Shown here in pieces: positions 34,455-46,395 of a stretch of DNA of 64,000 nucleotides; position 1 is the stretch's first letter; the number at the start of each line of letters is the position of its first letter. The position numbers and the translations under genes were made by a program. Below the pieces are notes generated by a model. The model was not told the origin of the DNA. It was given only the letters and a program-made list of their open reading frames with translations, and did no database searches. This DNA is from Papio anubis (Eukaryota > Chordata > Mammalia > Primates > Cercopithecidae). Where the stretch lies: positions 51,324,855 to 51,388,854 of the forward strand of contig NC_044986.1 in NCBI RefSeq assembly GCF_008728515.1, written 5' to 3'.

Positions 34455-35174
34455 ATTATAACTCTGTTGATGCATGTATACTCCAAAGAGACTACTTAGG
34501 ACTATCTCACAAAGTTATATTCAATATATAAAGACCCACAGCCTCAGATTTATACATCATGAAAACTTACTGATTTTACCAGAGGCTTTCGAACCAAAGA
34601 CACTTCATTATGAAGAGGGACTGGGAAAAATAAGGCTAAGACCTACTGGGCTGCATACCCAGGAGATTAGACATTCTTAGTCACAGGATGAGATAGGATG
34701 TTAGCTCAAAGTACAGGTCACAAAAACCCTGCTGATACAACAGATTATGGTAATGAAGCTGCCAAAACCTGCCCTAACCAAGATGGTGATGAAAGTGACC
34801 TCTGGTCATCCTCAGTACTCATTATCTGCTAATTATAATGTATTAGCATGCTAAAAGATACTCCCACCAGAGCCATAACAGTTTACGAATGCCATGGCAA
34901 CATTTGCCATGGTCTAAAACAGCAGAAAGGAACCCTCAATTCCAGGAGTTGCCCACCCCTTTCTTGGAACACTCATGAATAAATCATCTACCCCTTGTTT
35001 AGCACATGATCAAGAAATAACTATAAGTATACTCAGTTAAGCAGCCCATGCCACTGCTCTATCTATGGAGTAGCAATTCTTTATTCCTTTACTTTCTTAA
35101 TAAATAAATTCTTTCTTGTACAAGGTTCAAGAACCCTCTCTTGGGGTCTGGAGTGGGACCCCTTTCCGGTAACA
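34455..35174 (+). mobile_element. LTR B (ERV1-like solo LTR)
   Basis: Blocks in LTR order: 'cagcctcagatttatacatc', 'cttcattatgaagagggact', 'aaataaggctaagacctact', 'ccctaaccaagatggtgatg', 'tttacgaatgccatggcaac', 'cccttgtttagcacatgatc', 'tgctctatctatggagtagc', a polyadenylation region 'ctttcttaataaataaattc', and the end 'cttggggtctggagtgggac' + 'ccctttccggtaaca'. No internal viral sequence. Left edge uncertain; family not named. Confidence 0.75.
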
Positions 35175-35303
35175 TAACCCCAGATCAGATGCCTTCCTGT
35201 TGTCAATAGTGAGGCAGCATGTTGCAGTAGAGTCTACTATGGCTGCGGAGTCAGACCCAAGTTTGAGTCTCAGTCTCTGTTTGGTATTACACAACTTCAG
35301 CTT
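35157..35303 (+). repeat. Source copy: LTR B end plus MIR-like flank
   Basis: The LTR B terminus (to 35174) followed by a MIR-like sequence ('ggctgcggagtcagacccaa', 'gtttgagtctcagtctctgt'). The same composite recurs at 33866-34013. Confidence 0.8.
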
Positions 35304-36095
35304 TTACATGAGAAAAAAATCTGACAAATAAAGTTGGAGTACTTGAGTACAGATACTAAAGGAACTTTATCTCGTATTTTGTCAGTCAGTGGTATAACTG
35401 GGTTTCCCCTGTTTGACATAAAATTTATTTATTTATTTTTAATATTTTTTGGTCAATGTTTTGTTTCTTTGACCTGTTAAGAGAATTGAGAACATCATTA
35501 ATAATACCTATCAATGTAAAATGTTGTTTTGAATAATTTATCTGTTAAGTATATTTATGTAATATAATTTTAATAAGAATTTGAAACAGATACATAAGAT
35601 ATACAAAATGCTATAAGAAAAATATTTAAGTAATACAATTGAAGTAAATAAAAGTAACACCTTAGAAAGGTTAAGTAATTGAAATACATATTGAGGAGAT
35701 TTCTGCAAAATTACCAAAGTTTTTCATAATTTTCATAATTTGTACTCTTGTTGATTTATTACATAACAACAGTATTTTAGTTGTCAAGGAAGAGAAACAG
35801 ATTTTATTTGTACTAATGTCAGGACAAAAATAGAAATCCACAAAATCTCAAAAAGGAAAAACTAAAGATGTCTTATGTTTTTCATGACTACCATTTTACA
35901 CCTGTGGTGAAATTGAATTAAAATGGCCTCATCATTATTGGTCATCATTCGTACACACTCTTACCATGCAAGTGGACTGAAAAGGTGCACATGTAGAATA
36001 CTTACTCTAATCCTTCAAGGACTTTATTATACAGAAGGATAGATAATTGACAACTGTCACATATAAGAGTATTTGTATTGGAAATTTTGATACTG
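35304..36095. other. AT-rich unique sequence
   Basis: Short TTTA units at ~35426-35442. No gene or repeat family is seen. Confidence 0.6.
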
Positions 36096-36099
36096 GTCT

Positions 36100-36138
36100 A
36101 TAATTATCTATTTATCTATCTGTCATCTATCTATTTGT
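36100..36138. repeat. Short (ATCT)n microsatellite
   Basis: Imperfect 'atctatttatctatctgtca' type tetranucleotide repeat. Confidence 0.85.
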
Positions 36139-38230
36139 GCATATGAAAACATATGAACCTAAATGGTATTAATTATTAAATAATAAGCTATTTGTGCTAC
36201 ATTTTTATTTGAATGGGCTGAAAGAATGTTTATCATAAACTCACTTGAACTCTAAATAGAAAGAATCTTGGGGACATGAAAATTTTCTCTTTTCAAGTAT
36301 TCTTTTCATGATTTTGTATACTCATCAAACAATGAAATAATAATTTTAAAACAATTTCATGTGATTTTTTTGCATGAAAAAATTATGTCTGAGATATATT
36401 GTTACATAGGAATTTAAATATGCATATATGAAGAATAAAATTATGGTTGAAAAATATATAAAGCCTAAGGCTCAACCTCATATTCTTTTAAATGTACTGA
36501 CAAAAATGTCTTAAGTACACAGAGAAGGACCTATAGCACTTTTAAAACTTGAGCATATTATTTAAAATATAATTTATTATTACTAAAAGAGAAGGTTATT
36601 TCAAATCTTTAATTAAAAAAGATTCCACAAATCCCCCCACAAAACAGCATTTTATACATTAAAAAGTATAAAATGGTAAAAGTATTTTTATTTTTAGTAT
36701 TTTAACATATTCAGTAGCAAATACTATTAAATGCCTACTTTGCCACAGCTTTATAATAAATGCTATTCATATACTCGTGGACAAAAGAGAGTTTTTTCAT
36801 TTTTTCTGGAGCCAGGAGCAAGAGATAAATTAAGCAAGTATGATAAGCAGTCATGTGTTTATATACACACAACATATATGTATATCATAAATTGCAAATT
36901 AGGTATATATTTCTTCTTTAATAATATTTGATTTCCTTAAACATGTTCCAGTTCTGAGTTTTCTGTTTATAAATTTTATTCATTACTACCTTGATTTGGT
37001 AGACACTATTCTATTTCTGTACCTTTTTCCATAAATTTCTATTTCAGATTTAAATGGATTTAAAATATTATAATACCACTAAAATACAATTCTCCTCACT
37101 TTCATTGAAACTATTGTTACCCAAATTTTATTTTAATATCTATTTTGTTACTCCAATGTTATAAAAGCTATTTCTTCTGCAATTGAAGCACAAGCCTCAC
37201 TTCAGAAACACATAAAAGAAAATTGATTTTCATCCTGAAAATGTCAAACTTCTACCTATAATAATCAGCTATGGTTTTCTGAAACAACAAAGTTCAAAAA
37301 GAGTCATCGACCTGATGGCCCTTTGACACACAATGATGGATGCAATGTGTCTACTACTTTACTGCCAGAATGTTCTCCAAGAGAATGAAACAATCAATGA
37401 AGAATAATAAATCTAAACTGGGTAGAAGGTTTGCTTGTTTTAAACGTATTAAAAGAGAAACAACAGGTATTTCACTTCTCTAGGGAAAGACTTTTATTTA
37501 CTATTTGATTAACTGTTTTCTCTCCTTCTGGCTTATGTGAATCCAACATAACATATATCTGCTTAAAGACATTTAGCGATGCCTGGAAATTTGACTCCAT
37601 ACACAGTTGTTGAACTTACTGTGAAATATAGATGTAATATACTGTTATTCTTCAAAGGAGAAAGAAAAAATTATAATGGAGGATACCACTTTACTCACCC
37701 TAGTGTTGTGTCCTTTTGTCAACCTCTAGGTCTGTCAACTTCAACTGTTTCTGGGGAATGATGTTTCCATTTTCCTATAGAAAAGAGTTATTGATCAATA
37801 CCACATCAAAATCAAAGTCATTACTCTAGTGCAAAACATAGGAACAATTCATTTTCTTACAGATTATTATATTAAGATTGCTTACGCTTAAAATAAATTC
37901 TTGCAAATTCTCAAAAGTGAGTAAAAGATTGCAAGAATCTTAAATATAAATTTGAAAGTAGAAAACTTAAGTCTAATTTAAAACATAACTCTCAAAATGC
38001 ATATCTATGCCTCAGGTTATATTGTTTACTCAGGAAGTAAAAAATCACTTTCACCTTCATTTTTTTTATGAGCAGAGTCTGCCATTTCACCAGAGTCCTA
38101 ACAATGAAGCACTGTATAAATTCTCCTTAACTGACACTTTAAATATATGATGTTTTATGATATGGTGTACATATTCAAGACAACCAAGGACAATTATATA
38201 GATCTAAAGTTACTTTTGATTCCTTAGCAT
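36139..38230. other. AT-rich unique sequence
   Basis: No repeat family, exon or RNA gene is recognised. Open frames of 60-66 codons appear random. Confidence 0.6.
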
Positions 38231-38233
38231 TTT

Positions 38234-38536
38234 TATTTTTATTATTTTTTTGAGACAGGGTCTTGCCCAGTTGCCCAGATTGGAGTACAGCGGCACAATC
38301 ACAGCTCACTGTAATCTCAACCACCCAGGCTCAAGCTATCCTCCCACCTCGGCCTCCCAAGTAGCTGGGACTACAGGCATGTGCCACCATACTCAGGTAA
38401 TTTTTATATTTTTTTGTAGAGGTGGAGTTTTGTCATGTTTCCCAGGCTTTTCTCAAACTTCTGGACTCAAATGATTCTCCCACATTGGCCTCCAAAGGTG
38501 CTGGACTTACAGCTGTGAGTCACCACACCCAGCAAT
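38234..38536 (-). mobile_element. AluJ (old)
   Basis: Full-length minus-strand Alu: 'ttttttgagacagggtcttg' to 'gtgagtcaccacacccagca'. Heavy divergence and AluJ-like 'ctcaagctatcctcccacct' and 'ggactcaaatgattctccca' point to the oldest Alu class. Confidence 0.92.
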
Positions 38537-40186
38537 GTAGCACTTTTGGATTTCAAAGTTTTATACTACACCATTATTATTTTATACCAATAATTTTATT
38601 ATTGTCATAGGGTCACAGTTTTTGTATTTATGCTTTGTCAAAGTAGAAATAAATTAATTTTATGATGATGCAATATAAAGTTGAAATTATAAAAGTTGTT
38701 AGAGATTTTAACTACTGGTATCATTTCTACTGTGTTTTGATTTCAAAGTTAGAGAACATGTCTTAATTATTCACATCTCTCATGTACATGTCAAGAAATA
38801 GGTACAGAAATAGATGGAAATAGCTGTATTTTATTTCAAACACATACACATGTAGAATATATAATTGACAGATGTATGTAATTTATGGTAAACAAAACTA
38901 TGATTTATTTATTGCAACCAAAGTTTGGTTGTGATCTACTGAATAAGTGGAAATAATTAGACAAAATTGTTATTTTACAGTGGTACTAAAGTGATCTACA
39001 TTAAATAACATCCTGAAAAAGGAGATACATATTTATAAAAATCTAGAGCACATGTATTAAAATTTTGAAATACTTTCTTTTCATAGATATATAAAGATTT
39101 CTACATAAAATAAAAATTAAGAAATGCATACAAAGTCCATTTTTATACCACTTTGGGGATTAGTATATATCTATCTTAAAGGAGAAAATGAATAGTACTA
39201 TATTCAAAATATAAAAACAATAAGCAGCGTATTCACCAATTTTTCACAATAAAATTTAAGCTTAATAGCAATATGTAAAACATATGAGCAAAACCTTTCC
39301 AGACAAATTATGGATGAGATGTGATGGGATCTTCTAAATATTTGCCACCACCACCCCATCCCTGACTCAAAGCCCAATGTGGCCTTGGTAGCATGTGAGA
39401 CAATTTTATATAACTCCAAGTTTCCATAGAACAAATTTTGAAAACTCTTGATATAAATCATTCCCAACATGCTTTAATAACAAAAGCTAAAAAATGGATA
39501 TTGCAAGGACTAAGTAAAATTTTCTCAATTGGTTTAATCAACAATAACAACAATAGGGGGAAAGTTTTTGCAGTGGCCTCCTGACTGGACATTAGCTCTG
39601 AGTGTAGCATCAAACACCAGAAATAGTCAGATTTTCCCCTAGGGGTTCTGTACATTGGTGAATAGTGCTGAACCTCCAATTAGTCTCATTCTAAGGCATT
39701 TTGCACTGTGCTTTGTGTCAATTTAGTAATACAGTGGGTGGCTTATGATTTCTGAATCATGATTACACATTTTATAAAATATAGCAGAAATTGTAGAAGA
39801 TTTACAAATTAACACTTAGAGCATGTAACAACTTCAGGTGAGGGGATAAAAGATGAATGAAAGATTATCTTTTATGATTTCAGTATATGTAATTATGATT
39901 ATATAAAAATTAATTTCATATGATTGCACACACATTTTATCAATATAGCTCCAAAGATCAAATTATTACTTAAATGCTTACTTTTAAAACATTTCTGTTA
40001 CCCTGGATTTGGGGAGTTAAAAATTAGATCTTAAATAGAGAGTGTAGGATTTCAATTAAATAAATAATTCATGTTTTTAAAGATTGGAAAATAGGATAAA
40101 AGTCATATCTTAGAGTACCAACTCTCTGTGATATTTCACTTATTGTGAATCTTAATTTTTAAAAACGTATTTTTCTAGATTGATAT
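38537..40186. other. AT-rich unique sequence
   Basis: No gene or repeat family is recognised; an 88-codon minus-strand frame (39204-39470) has no recognised domain. Confidence 0.6.
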
Positions 40187-40189
40187 TTC

Positions 40190-40439
40190 TTTTCTTTTTT
40201 TTTTTTTTGAGACGGAGTCTCGCTCTGTCGCCCGGGCTGGAGTGCAGTGGCCGGATCTCAGCTCACTGCAAGCTCCGCCTCCCGGGTTCACGCCATTCTC
40301 CTGCCTCAGCCTCCCGAGTAGCTGGGACTACAGGCGCCCACCACCTCGCCCGGCTAATTTTTTTATTTTTCAGTAGAGACGGGGTTTCACCGTGTTAGCC
40401 AGGATGGTCTCGATCTCCTGACCTCGTGATCCGCCCGTC
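40190..40439 (-). mobile_element. 5'-truncated young AluY (AluYR-type)
   Basis: Minus-strand Alu starting at poly(T) and ending abruptly at 'gtgatccgcccgtc', so the first ~45 Alu bases are missing. 'cagtggccggatctcagctc' holds the monkey-specific 'ccggcc'. Short 'atttc' flanks are the only candidate target duplication. Confidence 0.93.
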
Positions 40440-41350
40440 ATTTCAACAGTACCCTTCTAGAGTTCTACATAATACCAAAAATAAATATATTTTAACTGCT
40501 CTCGATTGCTTCAATATTAGCTAGAATAAATACTAAAAGAGATTCTACTAATTTAAAACATACAATTTCCCACATATTGCTTTGGAAATGCATTGTATAA
40601 TGAACCTAAACTAGTATTAAAATGTAGTCATTGCACAGTGTATATATATTTGAAAACGTCGTGTCGTACACAGTAAATATGTACAATTTTATCTGTCGAT
40701 TAAAAAATCAATTGCTAAGAAATATATTGTTTGCTTTTAAAAATGTGTCATTCATGATTAATCTCTATGTTGTAGTAATACAGTATTTAACCAACAAGAT
40801 TCATTATTTAAATACATTTCAACCCTTTAAAGCTGTCACTAAATGTGCAACAGTAGAAAAGTTTATGCTGTGATCTAACTGAACACTATTCCACCTGCAA
40901 AAAACCTGAATAATCAATTAAAATTTATTAAGGTAAAAGACTGCAAGTTTTATAAAAGGCAGTTTCAGTCTTCATAACCACTATCCACAAAAGGGCAATA
41001 CTTTGAATTGTGAAGCCGTAATTAAACACTAGAGAACTACAAATTGATACAAATATGAAATTATGTCATATATTGCTATGTAAGTACAAGGGTGGTTATA
41101 GGCATTTATATTACTGACTGCCAATTATCAGAGGTAATTAATAAACAAAAAACAAATATGCACTTAGGTGTGAAGTGGAAATAGCAAACAGTATAATTAA
41201 TTGAATTTTGATAATGCATAAGGATTCCAAAATTAATGTGATTTAAATAATAAGAAGATTTACCTTTCTACATAAATAATGTTATTAACCGTTAGTAGAC
41301 ACAAAATTCTATGAGTGAAATTCCATAGACTGTTACTTAAATTTACTGAT
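40440..41350. other. AT-rich unique sequence
   Basis: No gene or repeat family is seen; the 80-codon frame at 40631-40873 has no recognised domain. Confidence 0.6.
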
Positions 41351-41357
41351 AGAAGAA

Positions 41358-41433
41358 GGAAGGAAGGAAGGAAGGAAGGAAGGAAGGAAGGAAGGAAGGA
41401 AGGAAGGGAGGGAGGGAGGGAGGGAGGGAGGGA
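41358..41433. repeat. (GGAA)12(GGGA)7 microsatellite
   Basis: Twelve uninterrupted GGAA units (41358-41405) run into seven GGGA units (41406-41433). GGAA arrays are tandem ETS-factor core sites, and (GGGA)n has G-quadruplex potential. Confidence 0.97.
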
Positions 41434-41529
41434 GGTTGGTTAAATAGGCAGTGAGGGAAGGAGTAGAATAGAACCTGATGCTTTATAAGGTGACAGGATA
41501 TTTTTTTAATTTGAACCTACATGAATGTT

Positions 41530-41854
41530 GAATTTTTTTTGTTGTTGATGTGGGTTTTGTTTTGCTTTTTGGTAGTGTCTCACTCTGTGACCCAGACTGA
41601 AGTACAGTGGCATGATTATGGCTCACTACAGGCTTGACCTCCTGGGTTCAATCAATCCTCCTGTCTCAGCCTCCCAGGTAGCTGAGACTACAGATGTATG
41701 CCACCATATTGGCTATTAAAAAAAAAAAAAAAATTGCAGAGACAAGTCTTGCTATGTTGACCAGTCCTGTTTCAAACTCCTTGGCTCAAGTGATCTTCTT
41801 GGCTAAGCCTCCCAAAGTGCTATGATTACAGGTATGAGCCACCGTGCCAGCCTT
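41530..41854 (-). mobile_element. AluJ (old)
   Basis: Minus-strand Alu: 'tagtgtctcactctgtgacc' to 'gagccaccgtgccagcct'. The mid linker has expanded to A15 (41717-41732), an inverted-polarity A run inside a minus-strand Alu. Strong divergence indicates AluJ. Confidence 0.9.
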
Positions 41855-42006
41855 AAAGGTGCCTTAAAGCTGGAGAGATGCTAATACTGCTACCACCCCC
41901 TTTTCTGAATAAAGGACAAGAGAAAAATGTGCTAAGAAATTTTTAAAAATGTGATTCCTAGTAGCAGGTATCTGTACAGGGTACACTGATAGAAAGCATA
42001 ATTGAT

Positions 42007-42311
42007 AGCCAGGCACGGTGGCTCACACCTGTAATCCCAGGACTTTGGGAGGCTGAGGCGGGTGGATCACGATGTCAGGAGTTCGAGACTAGCCTGACCA
42101 ACATGGTAAAACCTTGTCTCTACTAAAAATACAAAAATTAGCTGGGCGTGATGGCACATGCCTGTAATCTCAGCTACACAGGTGGCTGAGGCAGGAGAAT
42201 CGCTTGAACCTGGGAGACAGAGGTTGCAGTGAGCCACGATCACACCATTGCACTCCAGCCTGGGTGACACAGGGAGACTCCATCTCAAAAAAAAAAAAAA
42301 AAAAAAAAAAA
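42007..42311 (+). mobile_element. AluS
   Basis: Full-length from 'agccaggcacggtggctcac' to A26. The target duplication 'aaagcataattgat' brackets it (41993-42006 and after the tail, ~42311-42324). 'aggagttcgagactagcctg' and 'cgcttgaacctgggag' are AluS-type. Confidence 0.93.
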
Positions 42312-42339
42312 GCATAATTGATTTTCTCTCTTAGTGTAT

Positions 42340-42890
42340 TTTCTTGTTTGGATTCCAGGATACCTCACTTCCTGATTTATCTCCTACATTTCTGGTTCCT
42401 TTCTTGCTGGTCCTTTCTCATTTCTCCATCTCTCAATAATAGAATGCCCTAGTGCACTGACCTTAACTTTCTTCTCATTTCTACATATAATAATTTTCTA
42501 GCTGTTTTATATTCAACCTATGGAATTAAACATTATCTAAATCTCAAAAACACCAAAATTAGCCTGTCAGTCTACTACCTTCCAGCTTTTTCCTTCACAT
42601 GTAGTTTAAGGTAGTAGTCAATTCAAAATTAATATGGCAAATGCCAAGCTACTCATTCTTATAGCTCTTCTACTCTTCATAAATAGCAATTCTATTCTTT
42701 CACCAGTTTAGGCCTAAATGATGCATTTATACACATGAAGCCTCAAAGTTAAAATTCACGATTTCTTGAATCTTTTTCATCCAACATTTCTATGTTCATG
42801 ATACATTCCCAAAGTCCTAATGACTCATAAATGTGTTACTATTCTTTTCATCCCTCTAGTAACTTCATTTAGCTTAATAAAATTCCCACT
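42340..42890 (+). pseudogene. L2 LINE fragment with reverse-transcriptase region relic
   Basis: Blocks 'tggattccaggatacctcac', 'tttctggttcctttcttgct', 'caataatagaatgccctagt' and 'cactgaccttaactttcttc' follow the order of L2 ORF2 DNA encoding the part of the reverse transcriptase before its YADD motif. Stops and indels abound; no frame is open. Confidence 0.55.
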
Positions 42891-45160
42891 TATTTTAGGC
42901 CATGATAATGTAAAGCAGTGGAGGGGGAATTAAAATGTTTTAAAAAATGACATAAAAGAAAAATGAAAAGAGAGTTTAAGATAATAAGGAGGGGGCCACC
43001 TTACTTTGCTATTTGGCATTTGACCAAGTTCTTTGCCTAATTACACTTTAATTTTCATATTATAAAGTAGGCATTCTGGTATGATTTCTAATATGTCTTG
43101 CAGATCTGTGATTCAAGACTACACAATTTTAGGTCAGAAGTTGATAGTGACTTCAAGAATTAATATTAGTCATTTGGTAGTAGATTGTTACATGAATAAG
43201 GATTTGATTACGGATCTAGAGAAAAAATGCTATGTTCAAGATGTTGAATGGCTAAATAGTAGTATGCCAAACAATGTTCACATCAGCAGTATATTTAACC
43301 ACAAAAGGAAAAAAAAATCAATGCCAAGAAGCTTTTATTAAAAATAAATACCTTCTTCAAACCAATAAATAATTTCAGAAATATATTGGATATTTCGTTT
43401 CAAAACTTCTAGAAACAATAACATAAACTCTTCCTGGTTGCTGTGGAATGGATTTTATGACCACTTACCTTTATGTAAATCTAGAGATTTTTCAAAAGAT
43501 TAAAATATTGTGCTTGTTTTTCTCAATGACATAAATAATATAACATATAAATTGTCCATTAAAATAATAAATTTATATTTCATAAAAATGTCAGTATTAA
43601 TAGGGAAACTTGACTGACAAAAATGAATACCTAAACATGAAAAGAAACTCTTATTCACTATAATTATTTATTGACGTTATTTCTTAAACCTAAATACTCA
43701 TCTAATCAAAATATTGCCGCTTTTTTTTTTTTTCAAGACAAAAGCACAAAAGTGTACAAATGAAGGAGTGGCCTTTGATTTTTGAAATATTTTTTTCCAA
43801 GTAAAAGATAGGTCATAAAATCTTAGAAACAGCTGATAAACAGTGTTTTGTTCATAAGTAAAGTGATTAATATATGACTTTTGAGAAAGCTTACTATTTT
43901 GCATAACAAGATGTGCAATGAATGGCCACTTCAGAGCATTTGGATGTTATAAATCATTATAATACCATTTTGAAATCTAAAAGGCCTTCTAATACTCAGC
44001 ATGCTACAATAACTCCATGAAATTATTTTCAGCATACTTCAAGACTATGCATTTTGTCATTACATTTTCCTGCTGAGAGAGTTCACACAGAACACACGAT
44101 TCTTTAAATCATGTTTTATAGAATATTTATGGTATCATTAGGATGTAACAAAAAAAACTGAAAAGTGCCCAAAGGAGAGATGGGGCCTATGTATGTTAAA
44201 ACAAGGACAAAATTTGAATACATGTATCTATTACATATGTATTTCTTTTAGATTGTCTCTGCTTGAGAAAGCTGTTATTAGAAAAAGGGCATCATTTTTG
44301 AGAGTTGCAAGCACCTTTAGAAGTTCTAAAAGCCTTTTAAATGCAAAGGTCTACAAAAAAGATTTGTTTTATGCAAATTTAAGCAAGTCAGCTGAATCAT
44401 ATTGCAAAGATGAATGGCTACTTATTTTGATTCAGATTTCAGATCATTCTTTCACATACAAATAGCCATATAACTGTATTTGACATGTATCAATTCTGCA
44501 AAAAACAGATTTTGCTTTGTAATTGGCAATTTAAAAAAAACAAAAACACTTCAGAATTCCTTGCTACTTTTTTTTAACCTCCAGGTAACATACTGAATCT
44601 TTACATTTAAATTGGCAAAGGCGCAATAAGGACTTAGAGAACTATTTTAAGTCATAGGGAGGGGAAATGACAAAATTGGAATCCTTTGCTTCTATATTAG
44701 ATTGTGTGTGTGTGTGTGTGTATAGAAGGATGGGGGTTAGGAGGACTGTGCTTATAAACATCTTCTTTAATATACGTAATAATTTATATGCACATTCATT
44801 TTGCAACCTTCCCTGATTTCACTAATCTCATAGCAAATCATAGTTAATTTCATAGGTAAAAATTAATATGACATTGTTTCATTTGTATGTTTTACATACA
44901 TGTGGTTGAAAGTTTTAATGCATTTGCTCTTAAAATTATCAACTTTCTCAATTTATCCATTTTTAAAAATCTATTTTATAACTTTTTAGCATATAAAAAG
45001 TTATTAGATATCTATTGAGCCAATATTCATGTTGTTTACATTTTGATAGATTCCTTTTCTTAATTTGTAGTATGATTTCATTCTGCAGTATTTGAAATAA
45101 ATGTGAAATGTTTATATACTAAAAATGTATCATTTTTCCTTTTCATTTTTTCTTCCTTTA
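42891..45160. other. AT-rich unique sequence
   Basis: A (GT)n of ~10 units lies at 44703-44723. Open frames of 68-90 codons (43081-43341, 44193-44465) show no recognised domains. No repeat family is seen. Confidence 0.55.
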
Positions 45161-45172
45161 AACTGAAACTTT

Positions 45173-45340
45173 GAGGAATCGCCATACTGTTTTCCATAAT
45201 GGTTGAACTAGTTTACAATCCCACCAACAGTGTAAAAGTGTTCCTATTTCTCCACATCCTCTCCAGCACCTGTTGTTTCCTGACTTTTTAATGATCGCCA
45301 TTCTAACTGGTGTGAGATGGTATCTCATTGTGGTTTTGAT
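45173..45340 (-). pseudogene. L1 ORF2 C-terminal fragment in the inverted segment
   Basis: The minus strand translates in one frame (45158-45346) to an L1 ORF2 C-terminal-like stretch of ~58 residues without stops. It lacks endonuclease and reverse transcriptase, so it is an inactive fragment. Confidence 0.8.
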
Positions 45341-45615
45341 TTGCATTTCTCTGATGGCCAGTGATGATGAGCATTTTTTTCATGCATCTGTTGGCTGTAT
45401 GAATGTCTTCTTTTGAGAAATGTCTATTCATATCCTTTGCCCACTTTTTGATGGGGTTGTTTGTTTTTTTCTTGTAAATTTGTTTGAGTTCTTTGTTAGC
45501 AAACTATCACAAGAACAGAAAACCAAACACCGCATGTTCTCACTCATAGGTGGGAACTGAACAATGAGATCACTTGGACTCGGGAAGGGGAACATCACAC
45601 ACTGGGGCCTATCAT

Positions 45616-45637
45616 GGGGAGGGGGGAGGGGGGAGGG
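45616..45637 (+). promoter_or_regulatory. G-quadruplex-prone tract of the L1 3'UTR
   Basis: Four runs of three or more G with single-A spacers. The L1 3'UTR polypurine tract is known to fold into a G-quadruplex in primate L1s. Confidence 0.7.
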
Positions 45638-45796
45638 ATTGCATTGGGAGTTATACCTGATGTAAATGACGAGTTGATGGGTGCAGCACACCAACAAGGC
45701 ACAAGTATACATATGTAACAAACCTGCACGTTATGCACATGTACCCTACAACTTACAGTATAATAATAATAAATAAATTAAAAAAAAAAAAAAAAA

Positions 45797-46218
45797 CTGA
45801 AACTTTACTCCTTAGTCCAGATTTTTTGATGTTTCATTCATCTATCTATTTTCATATTAGAAAATTTATACCAATACATTTAATGTATATGAAATTGATT
45901 TTGATGTAAGGTAAGTGTTTATGGGTTCAAATATGAATTACTACATTTCAAAGCTTTATTATTTCACACTTTATGCTACATTTTGCTGATCCATCATGGA
46001 AACAAACACACTCAATTTTACAGAAAAAAGTAGATCTTTGCTATAAAAGTAGAATTATATTCTCAAATCCTTGATAATAGAATACTGTTGTGTAACTATT
46101 CTTCATTACTATTACATGAAATCGATTTTAAATTGATACATGCTTACTTTCATTTTTTGGAAGGCATCTTTTAGTTTGGGATTTAGATGTGAAAAGTACT
46201 ACCAGTTGAATTGAATAC
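45797..46218. other. AT-rich unique sequence left of the provirus
   Basis: No gene or repeat family is recognised. Confidence 0.55.
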
Positions 46219-46395
46219 TGATGCTACCAACAGGAGACAGGCAAATTCCTAGGCAGACAGGACTCAGGGTCCCCACTGAAACCTGACCTTGAAGCCAAGG
46301 ACAATTAAAGCCTGAAAATCGAGATGCCAATTCTGAAGAGTCCACGACCAGAGTGAGAACTTCTATCCTCATCTTACCCACTCTCTCTACATTTG
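46219..46395 (+). repeat. Truncated 5' LTR (U3 start only)
   Basis: Aligns with the first ~180 bases of the 3' LTR ('caaattcctaggcagacagg' is exact in both), then jumps straight into gag. Most of U3, all of R and U5, the tRNA primer-binding site and the leader are lost, so this copy has no intact 5' promoter. Confidence 0.88.

Larger units (their letters stand above)
45173..45794 (+). mobile_element. L1PA with 5' inversion (twin priming)
   Basis: The right part (45497-45794) is sense L1: the ORF2 end ('caaactatcacaagaacaga'), 3'UTR with a G-rich run, and poly(A). The left part (45173-45496) is antisense and comes from ORF2 immediately upstream ('ttgaactagtttacaatccc', 'ctctccagcacctgttgttt'). 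A 12-base target duplication 'aactgaaacttt' flanks the whole (45161-45172 and 45795-45806). The head-to-head arrangement is the signature of twin priming during target-primed reverse transcription. The low divergence suggests a catarrhine-age L1PA. Confidence 0.96.
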
